Shown: positions 24,625-33,705 of the stretch, piece by piece
Numbering within the stretch: position 1 is the stretch's first letter
How the letters are laid out: every line of letters starts with the position of its first letter
Assembly: GCF_000250985.1 (NCBI RefSeq)
Contig: NW_013524649.1
Coordinates: 62,001 to 126,000, forward strand
DNA length: 64,000 nucleotides
DNA from: Nematocida parisii ERTm1
Lineage: Eukaryota; Microsporidia
Reading direction: 5' to 3'
Notes under the pieces: model-generated
Told to the model about the DNA's origin: nothing
Databases searched by the model: none
Seen by the model: only the letters and a program-made list of their open reading frames with translations
Position numbers and translations under genes: made by a program

Positions 24625-24924
24625 ATGGCAAGAGTTCCCTTTGAAGAGAAGACAAATGAAGAAAGAGTGGAAGTGCCCATGGGTAAAAAGCAGACAAGGG
24701 ACGAGAGAGAGACTGTCTTAGACTATTTATTAATGATGAAAAAGCAGACACTTAATTACAACCTAAAGTATGACTTAACCCTGTGCATGGAGATTCTTCA
24801 AGGGAAAGAGAACATAGAAGTAAAGGAGTTGAAAGAGGCTGTAATTGACCTATCTGAGGAGAATGAAAAGTTAGTTAAAGCGTGTGATAACTTACAAATG
24901 AAAATATTAAATAACACACAGTAA
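24625..24924 (+). CDS. Small charged coiled-coil protein, unknown
   Basis: 99 residues from ATG 24625 (MARVPFEEKTNEER); a frame extending three codons upstream begins with TTG and is not used. The N-terminal third is charged and probably disordered. Residues 30-99 form a long amphipathic helix (ERETVLDYLLMMKKQTL, then VKELKEAVIDLSEENEKLV) typical of a coiled coil. No signal or membrane segment. It lies just beyond the tRNA-Gly gene, divergently. Regular coding composition supports a real gene; function unknown. Confidence 0.65.
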   Translation: MARVPFEEKTNEERVEVPMGKKQTRDERETVLDYLLMMKKQTLNYNLKYDLTLCMEILQGKENIEVKELKEAVIDLSEENEKLVKACDNLQMKILNNTQ

Positions 24925-25342
24925 AGTGTAAGCAATGCATCATAAATAAAGTATAATTAGATTTAATTTGAAATAGCCCGAATTTAAACCACTTTACAGA
25001 AGAACCTTACTTAATTAGCAATATACTCTGGGATGTAAGTATTTGTAAAATATCCTGTGTGTAATTAGTCTGAATATATACAGCGAATTATTACAGAGTT
25101 ATTTATAGTATACATGGAAATAAATAATAAATAGAATATTATAAATTAAAGCATAGTTAATAATAGCCAAGTAATAGATAAGTGTATAATAAGCCTAGAT
25201 ATGTAACTGTATACTTATTTACAGATGAATACATAGAAAATGTGCACAACTCGAAACATTCTCAGCGCATGTGAAACATAATGTATCCATGGACAGAGAG
25301 AACAACAAATAAGCCTATATAATACGCGCGTACACTGCGAAC
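24925..25342. other. A/T-rich intergenic region
   Basis: No gene seen. AGCCCGAATTT near 24976 and ACTCGAAACATT near 25250 are full and degenerate copies of the recurrent element. The last 60 bp before the RING gene are richer in G+C (TACGCGCGTACACTGCGAAC). Confidence 0.4.
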
Positions 25343-26071
25343 ATGCCCATGCTATGGAAGTATCTATTTATTATAGGGGTAATTACAAAGTGTGCTCTAT
25401 CCTCTGTTACAATTACGCCCAGCACTGAGGAGTATGCCGTGGTGCCCATATCGTATATGGAAGAGAGTGAGAATGGGTGTAAAGTAGTTCCCATAAAGAC
25501 CGACAGAAAGTGGCTGGGAATGGTAAAAAAAGGAGGGTGTACACCAATCACAAAGTACAGCAATCTTAAAGAAATGGGTGCCTCTGGTATGCTTATTCTG
25601 GGAAGACCGAATACCGATTATGCTTCTACCGAGCAGTTTCATGTGATTCCTATAGATCCTGTTATGTACGAAAGACTAACAGAAATATATAAGAAAGAAG
25701 AAAAGTACCCCTCTGTGAAAATAACCAATGGTATAAGAACTTCTCTGCCAATTGTCCAGATACTTTATATTTTATTTTTGGTTCTGATGATTTTCGTATT
25801 CCCCAGTCTATTTGAGCGCTTAGATGAGCCGCGGATTCGATTGGTCAAGCCAAAGGACCTATCAACCATTGCTTTGCAGAAGTACGAAGACATTCCAAAG
25901 AGCGACCGAAAGTATGAAGAGTGTCCAATATGCTTTGAAAAATTCACAGAGCCGGAATTTATTCGTACATTGCAGTGCCATCACTATTATCACTGCAATT
26001 GCATAGACCCGTGGCTATTAAGTCGAAGCTGCAGATGTCCTGTGTGCAATTACGAACTATCTTTCACATAA
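25343..26071 (+). CDS. PA-TM-RING type E3 ubiquitin ligase (RNF13/Goliath-like)
   Basis: 242 residues: signal peptide (1-20), a lumenal domain of about 110 residues (25-130) that includes KWLGMVKKGGCTPITKYSN and GASGMLILGRPN, matching the protease-associated fold, one membrane span (136-157), and a cytosolic RING-H2 finger at 194-235 (CPIC, then CHHYYHCNC, then CPVC; ligands C3-H2-C3). This is the architecture of PA-TM-RING ligases (RNF13, GRAIL, Goliath), which ubiquitinate substrates at endosomal and vacuolar membranes. DPWLL after the sixth ligand is the usual E2-binding tryptophan segment. Linker and tail are very short compared with animal members. Confidence 0.82.
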   Translation: MPMLWKYLFIIGVITKCALSSVTITPSTEEYAVVPISYMEESENGCKVVPIKTDRKWLGMVKKGGCTPITKYSNLKEMGASGMLILGRPNTDYASTEQFHVIPIDPVMYERLTEIYKKEEKYPSVKITNGIRTSLPIVQILYILFLVLMIFVFPSLFERLDEPRIRLVKPKDLSTIALQKYEDIPKSDRKYEECPICFEKFTEPEFIRTLQCHHYYHCNCIDPWLLSRSCRCPVCNYELSFT

Positions 26072-26149
26072 TCGATCAACCAGTGAAAATATAAAATTTA
26101 AATTTCTTGATTAAATCGAAACAATTGATCACATTACAATCAGCAGAAG

Positions 26150-26518
26150 ATGATAAAGTATAAGAAAGGTGATGATATAACTTGTGAGAATTGCAAGACA
26201 AATATAACTCCATTATGGAGAAGGAGTGAGACGGGTAACTACCTGTGCAATGCATGTGGGCTGTACTTAAAAATACACAAGAAACACAGACCAGTTAAGT
26301 TCATGAGCAAAGAAATAAAGCACAGGCAGAGGCAGACTGTGCCTAGGTTGCTATCAGATGGAGGAACAGAAGGGTATGAAGTAGCATACAATGAAATTAA
26401 TACGAATGGAGAAGAAAGAAAGGATATGTTCGAGGACTGTCTTGTAATAAATTATTCAGAGGAAGAAATAGAAGCACTCTCGGGGCTGGTTATGCTTATA
26501 GATATGGACAAATCATAG
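26150..26518 (+). CDS. GATA-type zinc-finger transcription factor
   Basis: 122 residues. One GATA finger at 12-36 with the pattern C-x2-C-x17-C-x2-C (C12, C15, C33, C36), including [21 protein letters not shown], followed by the basic tail [11 protein letters not shown] that contacts DNA. The C-terminal half is acidic and may activate transcription ([17 protein letters not shown]). It should bind (A/T)GATA(A/G) sites in the nucleus. Its stop overlaps the stop of the convergent downstream gene by 6 bp (26513-26518). Confidence 0.92.
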   Translation: MIKYKKGDDITCENCKTNITPLWRRSETGNYLCNACGLYLKIHKKHRPVKFMSKEIKHRQRQTVPRLLSDGGTEGYEVAYNEINTNGEERKDMFEDCLVINYSEEEIEALSGLVMLIDMDKS

Positions 26519-27565
26519 AAAAGAAACAAGTATTTCATTAAGTATCCCAGTGTCTTGGGATATAAATACCCTATCTATATATGAAATGGCTTCTCCCCAG
26601 ACTCTGCTTCTATTAAGTCGATGCAGGGATTGGTTGAGTAGTAAAATACTTCTGGGTGTGAAAACAATAAATAGAGAATGCATGCAATATAAATTCAATA
26701 CTTGCTCTTTTTCCGTGCATGCAATAGATACGCTGTACAATTTTCTACCGAAATACGAGATAATTAGTGGATTTACATAAAAGTCTAAAACGGGGAGTGC
26801 GGGCCCCGTAAAAATAGATGAATATTTTACGGAGTACTCTTTCTTGCAAATTATATCTACTGTGCTGGGGGTGGAGTGGTTGGAAAATGCTGGGTGAGTA
26901 TGGTCTGAAGTGAATTTATCTTCTGTCGGGTTTTTTGAGTCATATGTATAACTATTGCACTTGCTTTGCAGTGAGTCTTGAATATTTTTTGGCGAGTTTA
27001 TTTTCACTGCAAGTATTTTCAGAATATGACCAGAATCCATTCCTAAATACAGTTCATTCGCTATGCACTTTATTTTTGTGCATACATCCCTCTCTGAAAT
27101 CTTTACTATTGGCATTTTTTCTGTTTTATAATTATACAATACTGAGTCTTCTTCTACTGCAAAGGGACCCTCTGCTGTATGGCAGTGCGGGAGAAATCTG
27201 TTCTGGACGTATTTTGTAAGTGATAAGTTTTCTATTTTGTAATAACCCTTGGATATAAATAAATACGCGGGCTGGTTTACTTCAGTAAAATATTCTGAAA
27301 ATACTTGCCAGTTGGATTTGTGTATAGAACTATCCACTAGAAGAGACTCTACAGAAATGGGTGTACTTAGCTCTCCTGCTGGTATTCTGAACATAGCAAG
27401 AAGAGTCGATTCTTTATCAAGCCATGCGTATATATAACAATTTGTGGCAGTAAATAGAATACGGCCGTGCACTACTACAGAAATAACTTTGTCGTTATGA
27501 TGGTACTCAGAAAGCTCAAGTACTTCATTTTCCTCAAATATTTCCATGCAAAAATAGTTTTTCAT
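26513..27565 (-). CDS. Unknown protein, possible beta-propeller
   Basis: 350 residues from ATG 27563-27565 ([14 protein letters not shown]7 is an alternative). Repeating short hydrophobic strands separated by turns, such as [23 protein letters not shown] (about 26-48), [21 protein letters not shown] and [25 protein letters not shown], look like blades of a degenerate WD-type propeller, but no clear WD dipeptide pattern exists. A Ser/Thr/His-rich insertion lies near residues 200-230. No signal peptide. Convergent with the GATA gene, sharing 6 bp at the stops. Function not recognised; a nucleoporin, vesicle-coat or WD-like scaffold protein is possible. Confidence 0.6.
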   Translation of the reverse strand: MKNYFCMEIFEENEVLELSEYHHNDKVISVVVHGRILFTATNCYIYAWLDKESTLLAMFRIPAGELSTPISVESLLVDSSIHKSNWQVFSEYFTEVNQPAYLFISKGYYKIENLSLTKYVQNRFLPHCHTAEGPFAVEEDSVLYNYKTEKMPIVKISERDVCTKIKCIANELYLGMDSGHILKILAVKINSPKNIQDSLQSKCNSYTYDSKNPTEDKFTSDHTHPAFSNHSTPSTVDIICKKEYSVKYSSIFTGPALPVLDFYVNPLIISYFGRKLYSVSIACTEKEQVLNLYCMHSLFIVFTPRSILLLNQSLHRLNRSRVWGEAISYIDRVFISQDTGILNEILVSFL

Positions 27566-27868
27566 TTTTGGTTATTTCTGTTTTCTAGAATATTCCTTAA
27601 AATAACGGCCAGAAAATCATCTGAGCACAAAACAATTCGGGTTAAAGGCCGTTAGCGTGAACTGTTTATGCCTCATGATATTTGTATCTCCTGAAAATTC
27701 AGTGCAATTGGCTTTAATTTAATATGCAGTGCCTAGTAAACTGCAACTCTTGGGGTATTTCAAGGATATTTTGGCTAATGTGCGGTTATTTCATAATTTT
27801 CGGGTTGAATATCCTAAAGAGTCATGTATTACTTCTGCTTATTCTGTTATAAAAGCCTTTTACTAAAA
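27566..27868. other. Intergenic region with C-rich motif copies
   Basis: ATTCGGGTTAA at 27635-27645, about 70 bp upstream of the minus-strand gene start, and TTTCGGGTTGAAT near 27798. GTTAGCGTGAACTGTTTATGC near 27650 faintly resembles the 5'-leader repeat but is too different to call. No gene. Confidence 0.4.
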
Positions 27869-28081
27869 TTAAAAATGAATTAGTCCTTTATTATAAGCTT
27901 GTATATCAATATGTTCTAGTGCATTTGCGCACTGAGCCACTTTAAACAGCTCATCTCGATCTATAGTGTATAATACTCTGGTAATTGTGTGAATACTTGT
28001 ACTTAACAAATGGTATATTAGGACGGCGTGTGCATTGCCTTTAACTGGTGCTTTTCGCATGTTTTTCGTCTTGGTGCACAT
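27869..28081 (-). CDS. Small basic protein, possible histone-fold protein
   Basis: 70 residues, divergent from SMC6 with 48 bp between starts. A basic N-terminus (KTKNMRKAPVKGNAH) precedes a helix-strand pattern: a long helix about 29-58 (STSIHTITRVLYTIDRDELFKVAQCANALEH), then IDIQAYNKGLIHF, which would fit the second and third helices of a small histone fold such as CENP-W/CENP-S-type kinetochore proteins. The match is by secondary-structure feel, not by conserved residues. It could also be a chance frame, but its composition and the shared promoter position favour a gene. Confidence 0.4.
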   Translation of the reverse strand: MCTKTKNMRKAPVKGNAHAVLIYHLLSTSIHTITRVLYTIDRDELFKVAQCANALEHIDIQAYNKGLIHF

Positions 28082-28129
28082 GAATTATTTGTTTTGTATC
28101 TGTAAATAGAGGGTGTAGAATATTTTTTT

Positions 28130-31100
28130 ATGCGAAATGAAACTGGGTGCTTTCTGCAGAACATTCAGCTAGTAAATTTTATGTGCCACGATAATTTGTA
28201 TGTGGAGTTTACTAAAAAAGTGACATGCATTGTTGGTAATAATGGAAGCGGCAAGTCTGCCATTATGATTGCAGTCGGTGTTTTGTTTGGAGTAAGAGCT
28301 ACTGCTATGCGGGGAAATTCGTACAAGCAGTATATAAAAACCGGAGAGGATTATTCTCTAATAAAAGCAGAGATAAAAGTGCCTGGTGCCTCTGAAGAAT
28401 CGAAAAGTATTATTATTGAAAAAAGACTTTCTCCAGAAAGCTCTCGAATCAGAATATTAATTAACGGCGAGGTTGCTGGGAAAACACAAGATGATCTGAA
28501 TACGTTAACTGAGCAACTTAGAATAAATCTGAAAAATCCTGTGTGTTTCTTAACACAGGACCAGTCTAAAAAGATATTAAAGGTGCACAATTTAAAGAGC
28601 ATCTACGCCTTCTTTAAATCGGCAACTGATATTGAAAACATTGAGGACAATCAGGTGCACGATCAGAACTTAGTTCTTGCGATAAAGCAGTCACTGGATT
28701 CAGTAAGTGAGCGGCAGGCAAATAAAGAAAAAACTCTTGAGGCGGTAGAAAATAGGCTAAAGTTAAAGGAAGAAATGCATAGTGCAGAGGAAGCAATTAG
28801 AAGGCTTAAAGTAGAGCATGCTTGGGGTAAAGTCCACAGAGAAGAGAAAAAAAGAATCGAGGCAGAAAGAGAGAGGGAGGCTCTATTGAATAAGTACTCT
28901 ACAATGTCGCAGACAAAAAAAGAGCTGCTTAGCAAGATAGAGGAGACTACCGGAAAACTCTCTGAACTTACACAGAAAAGAAACTCTCTCCAGGTTAGGC
29001 GAGAGGCTAGGTTTGATATAATAAAAGAGGGCATGGCAAAAAACGAGAGAAGAAAGACTGAAATCTCCAAAGAACTTGACCAGTACACATATGAAATAGA
29101 CCAGCTGTCTAAGAAGATAGCGACTATAGAACAGATCCTTGGCAGATCAAGCGAGTCTGAGAAGAGCGAAGAGACAGAAGAAGTTCTAATGGAAAGTTTA
29201 AAGCTGCTAGAGAGTGAAAGAGCAAAGAATGAAAAGGAGCAGATGAGCCTAGAAGTAAAAAAAGCACAGATTGAGCTAACAATTGGGAAAATTCAGAGGG
29301 AGGTAGATGGCTTAGTACAACAGAACGTTAAAAGAGAAGGGATTCTTCAGTCATACCGGCAGCATGACCCAATAAAGTTTTATGGAAGTGCAATGGAAGC
29401 TGCAATTTCTGAAATAAAGCAAAGAAAGCTGGATGTAATAGGGCCAATTGGGCTGGAGATATCTGTAAAGGATAAGAAGTGGTCTAAGGCAATCGAGTCT
29501 GCACTGGGCAGCTGTGTATTTGGATTTATTCTTCATTCACAAGAAGTAAAGACTGAAGTGACAAATATTTTTATTAAGTACCGCGTACAAAAATATCAGA
29601 TCTATCTAACAAAACCACAAAAAGAGAGAGCAGAAGATAGAATATTTGAAAAAGCCATGAAAGTGGCTCAGAGTAGTCTTATGCAGGCGAGCATGCATGT
29701 TTCTTCTCCTGTGACAACAGTGCTGTCTCAGATACAGAACAGCAGTGCTATAGTGGTAGAGCAGCTAATTATTCTTTTGGGAATAGAAAAGATTGGGCTT
29801 CTAGAGAATCGAAGGGATGGATACTTACTTCTGCAGAAAAAGGCTGGATTTGATTTTTTCTTAACTCCTGCGCCAGACAGAATTCAGTATGTTGGGACTA
29901 GTTTGAGTGACATGCGGTGCACTGTTCGAGAGAAGCAGCTGCTTGTTTCAAAGGAGGGGGAAAAGGAGCTAATGCAGGAAATCGAAAACACTAATACAAA
30001 GAAAAACGAAATAGCAGGCAGATTATCTGATTTATCAAAGGAATCAAGGGATATACAAAAAACACTACAGACGCATTTAGATATACAAATAGTTCTGCGG
30101 AATAAAATAGCGAATCTGGATGAAAGAATAACTCGAAACAAGAAAGCGCAGGGAGACCAGCTGCAGATAGAATACAAGCAGTATTTAGAAGAAATGAACA
30201 ATATTCAAAAGCAGAAGAGCTCAGTGAATGAGACGTATAAAGAGGTTCTTTCTGAAATAGGCAAGAATCAGAGAGAGATAATAAAAATACAGGAAGAAAC
30301 AGAGTATGCCAGAGAAGAAGAAGATCATTTGTATAGAAAAGAATTAAAGGGCCGTGCCCAGGAGAATGAGCAGCTCAAACTTGCAGTGCAAGAAAATGAA
30401 GCAGAGCTAGGCAGTCTCCAAAAAAGAATAGACCGCATGAACATAGATCTAGAAGAAATGCACAAAGAGTGCCAGGTTCTTAGAGAAAGTGCTATGGATT
30501 TATCTGACCAGCAGGTCCTTATTGTTGAAAAGGAGCCTGGTGAGATAGAAAAAGAAATTATCGATCTAACTGCCAAGACATACGCCTATTCTACCCAGCC
30601 ATCACTATTTGAAATTGGCGACATAAGTGAAGAGCTCCAAGACGATGAAGAGCAGCGAATTCTTAAAGAAAAAAAGAAAGAGCTAGAATGCGAAATATCT
30701 AGAATTACAGAAATACTGCAGGAAAACAGAGATGAAATTAAAGAAATAGAGAAGGGGACTCTGGAGAGAGTGAAAAAAAGAGAAAGCTTCACATATCAGC
30801 TGTCTGACTCAAGCATGCAGAGCTTCTCTGACCTAATGCGTATGCGGGAATACACTGGAACATTGGAATATAATCACAAAAAGGAAGAGCTTGACATAAA
30901 GGTAAAAATAAGCAATAAGTCAAAGGGAAACAAAAGCTCTCTCAGCGGAGGAGAAAGATCGTTCTCTGGCATTTGCTTTCTTCTTTCGCTATGGCCTCTT
31001 ATTTCCTCTCCCCTCCGAATTCTTGATGAGTTTGATGTGTTCATGGACGGGCTTAATAGAAAAGCAGCTCTTAACTTAATATTTGAGGCGGCTAGGCGGA

Positions 31101-31195
31101 TTAATACGCAAATTATCATTATCACACCGCTTGGTGTGAGCAACCCACCTGAAGACATATGCAACGTAGTTACTCTTAAACCACCCCAGCGGTAG
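28130..31195 (+). CDS. SMC6: SMC6, subunit of the SMC5/6 complex
   Basis: 1021 residues. Residues 10-45 (QNIQLVNFMCHDNLYVEF, then Walker A GNNGSGKS at 36-43) match SMC6, which has LxNFMCHxxL and VGNNGSGKSA. Long coiled coils flank a hinge at about 400-600. The C-terminal head has signature LSGGERSFS (938-946), Walker B ILDEFD (about 964) and D-loop VFMDGLNR typical of SMC6. SMC5/6 works in recombination repair and resolves joined sister chromatids. All ATPase motifs are intact. It is about 100 residues shorter than the usual 1100-1140. Confidence 0.88.
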   Translation: MRNETGCFLQNIQLVNFMCHDNLYVEFTKKVTCIVGNNGSGKSAIMIAVGVLFGVRATAMRGNSYKQYIKTGEDYSLIKAEIKVPGASEESKSIIIEKRLSPESSRIRILINGEVAGKTQDDLNTLTEQLRINLKNPVCFLTQDQSKKILKVHNLKSIYAFFKSATDIENIEDNQVHDQNLVLAIKQSLDSVSERQANKEKTLEAVENRLKLKEEMHSAEEAIRRLKVEHAWGKVHREEKKRIEAEREREALLNKYSTMSQTKKELLSKIEETTGKLSELTQKRNSLQVRREARFDIIKEGMAKNERRKTEISKELDQYTYEIDQLSKKIATIEQILGRSSESEKSEETEEVLMESLKLLESERAKNEKEQMSLEVKKAQIELTIGKIQREVDGLVQQNVKREGILQSYRQHDPIKFYGSAMEAAISEIKQRKLDVIGPIGLEISVKDKKWSKAIESALGSCVFGFILHSQEVKTEVTNIFIKYRVQKYQIYLTKPQKERAEDRIFEKAMKVAQSSLMQASMHVSSPVTTVLSQIQNSSAIVVEQLIILLGIEKIGLLENRRDGYLLLQKKAGFDFFLTPAPDRIQYVGTSLSDMRCTVREKQLLVSKEGEKELMQEIENTNTKKNEIAGRLSDLSKESRDIQKTLQTHLDIQIVLRNKIANLDERITRNKKAQGDQLQIEYKQYLEEMNNIQKQKSSVNETYKEVLSEIGKNQREIIKIQEETEYAREEEDHLYRKELKGRAQENEQLKLAVQENEAELGSLQKRIDRMNIDLEEMHKECQVLRESAMDLSDQQVLIVEKEPGEIEKEIIDLTAKTYAYSTQPSLFEIGDISEELQDDEEQRILKEKKKELECEISRITEILQENRDEIKEIEKGTLERVKKRESFTYQLSDSSMQSFSDLMRMREYTGTLEYNHKKEELDIKVKISNKSKGNKSSLSGGERSFSGICFLLSLWPLISSPLRILDEFDVFMDGLNRKAALNLIFEAARRINTQIIIITPLGVSNPPEDICNVVTLKPPQR

Positions 31196-31559
31196 TCCAT
31201 CATATCCTATAATAAATTTTGTTATCAAATATCTAGATGTAACTCAATTTCTCAAGAATATTTATACTGGTTTTGTTGCACAATTGTTTAATCTGGTTTA
31301 TTCCATTAGCTTGCATATAATAAAAGCCAGGATATAGTTATTCTTTATATTACACGTAAAAATATAAATACCCTTCAGTTTAAATAAGAATAAAGTTTAG
31401 AAAAATACACATTTACTCTAAAACGAATTAGAATATAAAAGCACTAAAGAACCTGAAACCCCCTATAAATAGAAATATTCAGACAGCAATCACTATTAAG
31501 ATCTATAGAGTTGTATGTTAAAGCATATACACAAATCGTTTAGAAATGAAAAGATTTAT
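31196..31559. other. A/T-rich intergenic region
   Basis: Lies between the convergent ends of SMC6 and RPN11. No gene, RNA or clear motif seen. Confidence 0.45.
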
Positions 31560-32459
31560 TTACGAGAAGATTCTGTTGTGAATGTGCACAATAAGTTGCT
31601 GCACAGTGTTTTCACTCATGAGTGCTTCTGATTCATGAAGAATTCGTTTTCTAATATCTAGTCTACCCACTGTCTCCAACTCAACATTTTGTTCTTTAGC
31701 TAGATTTTCTTCTTCTACTCGCTTCTTCAATGCTCGACCCAGCTCCTTTATTTCCTTTTTCCTTCCTTCTGCTTTCTTCTCAAACTCCGACACACTCTCC
31801 ATCTTCAGACAGTCTGCCCATGTCTTCTTATGCAGGCTGAGCAGCATTCCTTCTTCAAGCTCGTTCTTCTTGTATTGTATGTTGATTGAGTAGTAGTGTC
31901 TGTTTAATCCGTGCATCATGCTCACAAGAGTTGGCTTGGTTAGATATCCTATATTAGATGTTACTTGCCGTGGCTCCACGCCAGAAATTGACTTCTGCAT
32001 AGGAATAAGGCGGAATGCATCTATAACAACCTTTCCTCGCACACTCTGTATGGGATCTATAACTACAGCAACTGCTCTCTTTGACAGCTGCTCAAATGCA
32101 GACTGCGTGTTTATATCCACACTCGATAACCAGCATCCAAATCCAGGATGCGAGTGGTACCACCCTACAACACTCTCTCCTCTTCCTGTTATTTTCAGCA
32201 TATCCATCATTTTTGTCTGAAAAACCGGGTCAACTGCCTCTACACTCACTCCAGTTCCACTCTGCGGCATGGCAAACACATCTGTTACACGGATTGTATA
32301 CTCATCCACAAACTCCCCCAGCATAAGCCCCATAACCTCCATAGGCACTCCTGCTCTTCCATGCTTAAGCATCTTAATCAGGGCAAGCGATGATATTTGA
32401 ATGGTTTCTGCTGCATCTGGCGTGTATGCATCTTCTATTAACCGCGACTGGTCCCACAT
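31560..32459 (-). CDS. RPN11: 26S proteasome deubiquitinase Rpn11 (PSMD14)
   Basis: 299 residues, near the family norm of about 306. An MPN+ domain starts around residue 20; E41 lies in [13 protein letters not shown], and the JAMM zinc site is H102, H104 and D115 within [18 protein letters not shown]. The C-terminal helices (about 220-299) match the part that pairs with Rpn8. Rpn11 is the zinc protease in the proteasome lid that removes ubiquitin chains before degradation. All catalytic residues are present. Divergent from the next gene with 36 bp between start codons. Confidence 0.93.
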   Translation of the reverse strand: MWDQSRLIEDAYTPDAAETIQISSLALIKMLKHGRAGVPMEVMGLMLGEFVDEYTIRVTDVFAMPQSGTGVSVEAVDPVFQTKMMDMLKITGRGESVVGWYHSHPGFGCWLSSVDINTQSAFEQLSKRAVAVVIDPIQSVRGKVVIDAFRLIPMQKSISGVEPRQVTSNIGYLTKPTLVSMMHGLNRHYYSINIQYKKNELEEGMLLSLHKKTWADCLKMESVSEFEKKAEGRKKEIKELGRALKKRVEEENLAKEQNVELETVGRLDIRKRILHESEALMSENTVQQLIVHIHNRIFS

Positions 32460-32495
32460 ACAAATACAAATAAATTTTAATTATATGCTACTGCA

Positions 32496-33677
32496 ATGAA
32501 ATTAGCAGATACCACAGAATCATATAGAAAGGGAGAGGGAGCGCACACCAATTGGGTTATAGATCAAATAAGGTCTGTAAAGGAACTTATTGATTCGCCC
32601 AAAGAAATGGTGCAATGGTTAAAAACCCTATGTCCAAGCGTACTTTTGGATAAATACGCGATGTACACTTACACCACCACTAGCTTTTCTACCGAATTGC
32701 GCAAAGAGCATGCAGATGCAGAAGAATCCCAAATATACAATACCGACAAAAAGAATATTCAGGAGGGAAAAAAATATCCGCTGTGTATAGTTATTATAGA
32801 ACAGTGCCTTCTTTATAGCGACCAGCCAACAAGAGACACGCTAGATCTAATTGTGGCAGCCATATATAAGGAAATATCAGATAGCGATCTTATATTTATA
32901 CATAAACTATTGGCAAATGGAATAATTTCTTCTTATAAGTACAACTATGCCGAAGAGTACGATAGATGGCTTATTCTTGCAGTAATAAAGGTAATGAAAG
33001 TCAAAAAGACAGAAGAATACTGCCTAGAGTACTTTCCTGGGATAGTTGAAAGAATCACCACCGCAGCAAATGCATTTAGAGACAGAGCCATTATTTTAAG
33101 TGATTATTTAACAGACGGCAATTTATCGCATGAAACCCCAGAGTCTTCCTATTTTTATAATGACATTCCCTCTACGCCAATTATAGAAGAGAGAGATGAC
33201 AGCCCAGAAGAGGAAAATGACCAGGTCATGTTCATAACAACACTTACAGAGTATTACTTCCTAATTAAGAATAGTAAATTTGAAAGTGAACCATCTGAAA
33301 GAGTAGAAGAGATTCTGCTGCAGTTACCTAGACTGCTCCTAACAGAAAAGCTTGCAATAATCAAGAAGTACTGTTTAGACATAATAAGAATACACGCAGG
33401 GATACAAACAAAAGAAGCAATTGATGGAATATGTGCAGTTCTTTTAGTGGACGATATAGCGTATTCTGCATTTTCTATATTTTATGATAGAAAGATGTAT
33501 TCCCTTCATTTTAAGCGGATAATTGCTAGCTGTTTGCAGATTGTTTCTTATAAACTGCGCAAAGATGTGATTCTACGCATTTTAGATAGATATTCCAGTA
33601 AAGAGTGCTCTGAGGAGGAGAAGAAGCTTGGATTAGATGTTTTCTTTAAAAAAATATCTACTTGTCATTCTATTTAA
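32496..33677 (+). CDS. Unknown helical protein
   Basis: 393 residues, all-helical by appearance, without signal peptide, membrane span or known motif. An acidic low-complexity stretch EERDDSPEEENDQ lies near residues 228-240. Helix-turn repeats such as YPLCIVIIEQCLLYSDQPTRDTLDLIVAAIY suggest a HEAT/ARM-like scaffold. It is followed after 28 bp by another helical unknown in the same direction. The gap CCCCATTCAGATTTTTATTTAA holds a CCCC plus A/T-rich element just before the next ATG, so the two genes probably have separate promoters. Confidence 0.65.
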   Translation: MKLADTTESYRKGEGAHTNWVIDQIRSVKELIDSPKEMVQWLKTLCPSVLLDKYAMYTYTTTSFSTELRKEHADAEESQIYNTDKKNIQEGKKYPLCIVIIEQCLLYSDQPTRDTLDLIVAAIYKEISDSDLIFIHKLLANGIISSYKYNYAEEYDRWLILAVIKVMKVKKTEEYCLEYFPGIVERITTAANAFRDRAIILSDYLTDGNLSHETPESSYFYNDIPSTPIIEERDDSPEEENDQVMFITTLTEYYFLIKNSKFESEPSERVEEILLQLPRLLLTEKLAIIKKYCLDIIRIHAGIQTKEAIDGICAVLLVDDIAYSAFSIFYDRKMYSLHFKRIIASCLQIVSYKLRKDVILRILDRYSSKECSEEEKKLGLDVFFKKISTCHSI

Positions 33678-33705
33678 ATAAAACCCCATTCAGATTTTTA
33701 TTTAA

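Noticed and set aside
27650-27700. Possible further copy of the 5'-leader repeat (GCGTGAACTGTTTATGCCTCATG)
   Set aside because: Shares only GTGAACT and a few bases; the codons after the start are not conserved.
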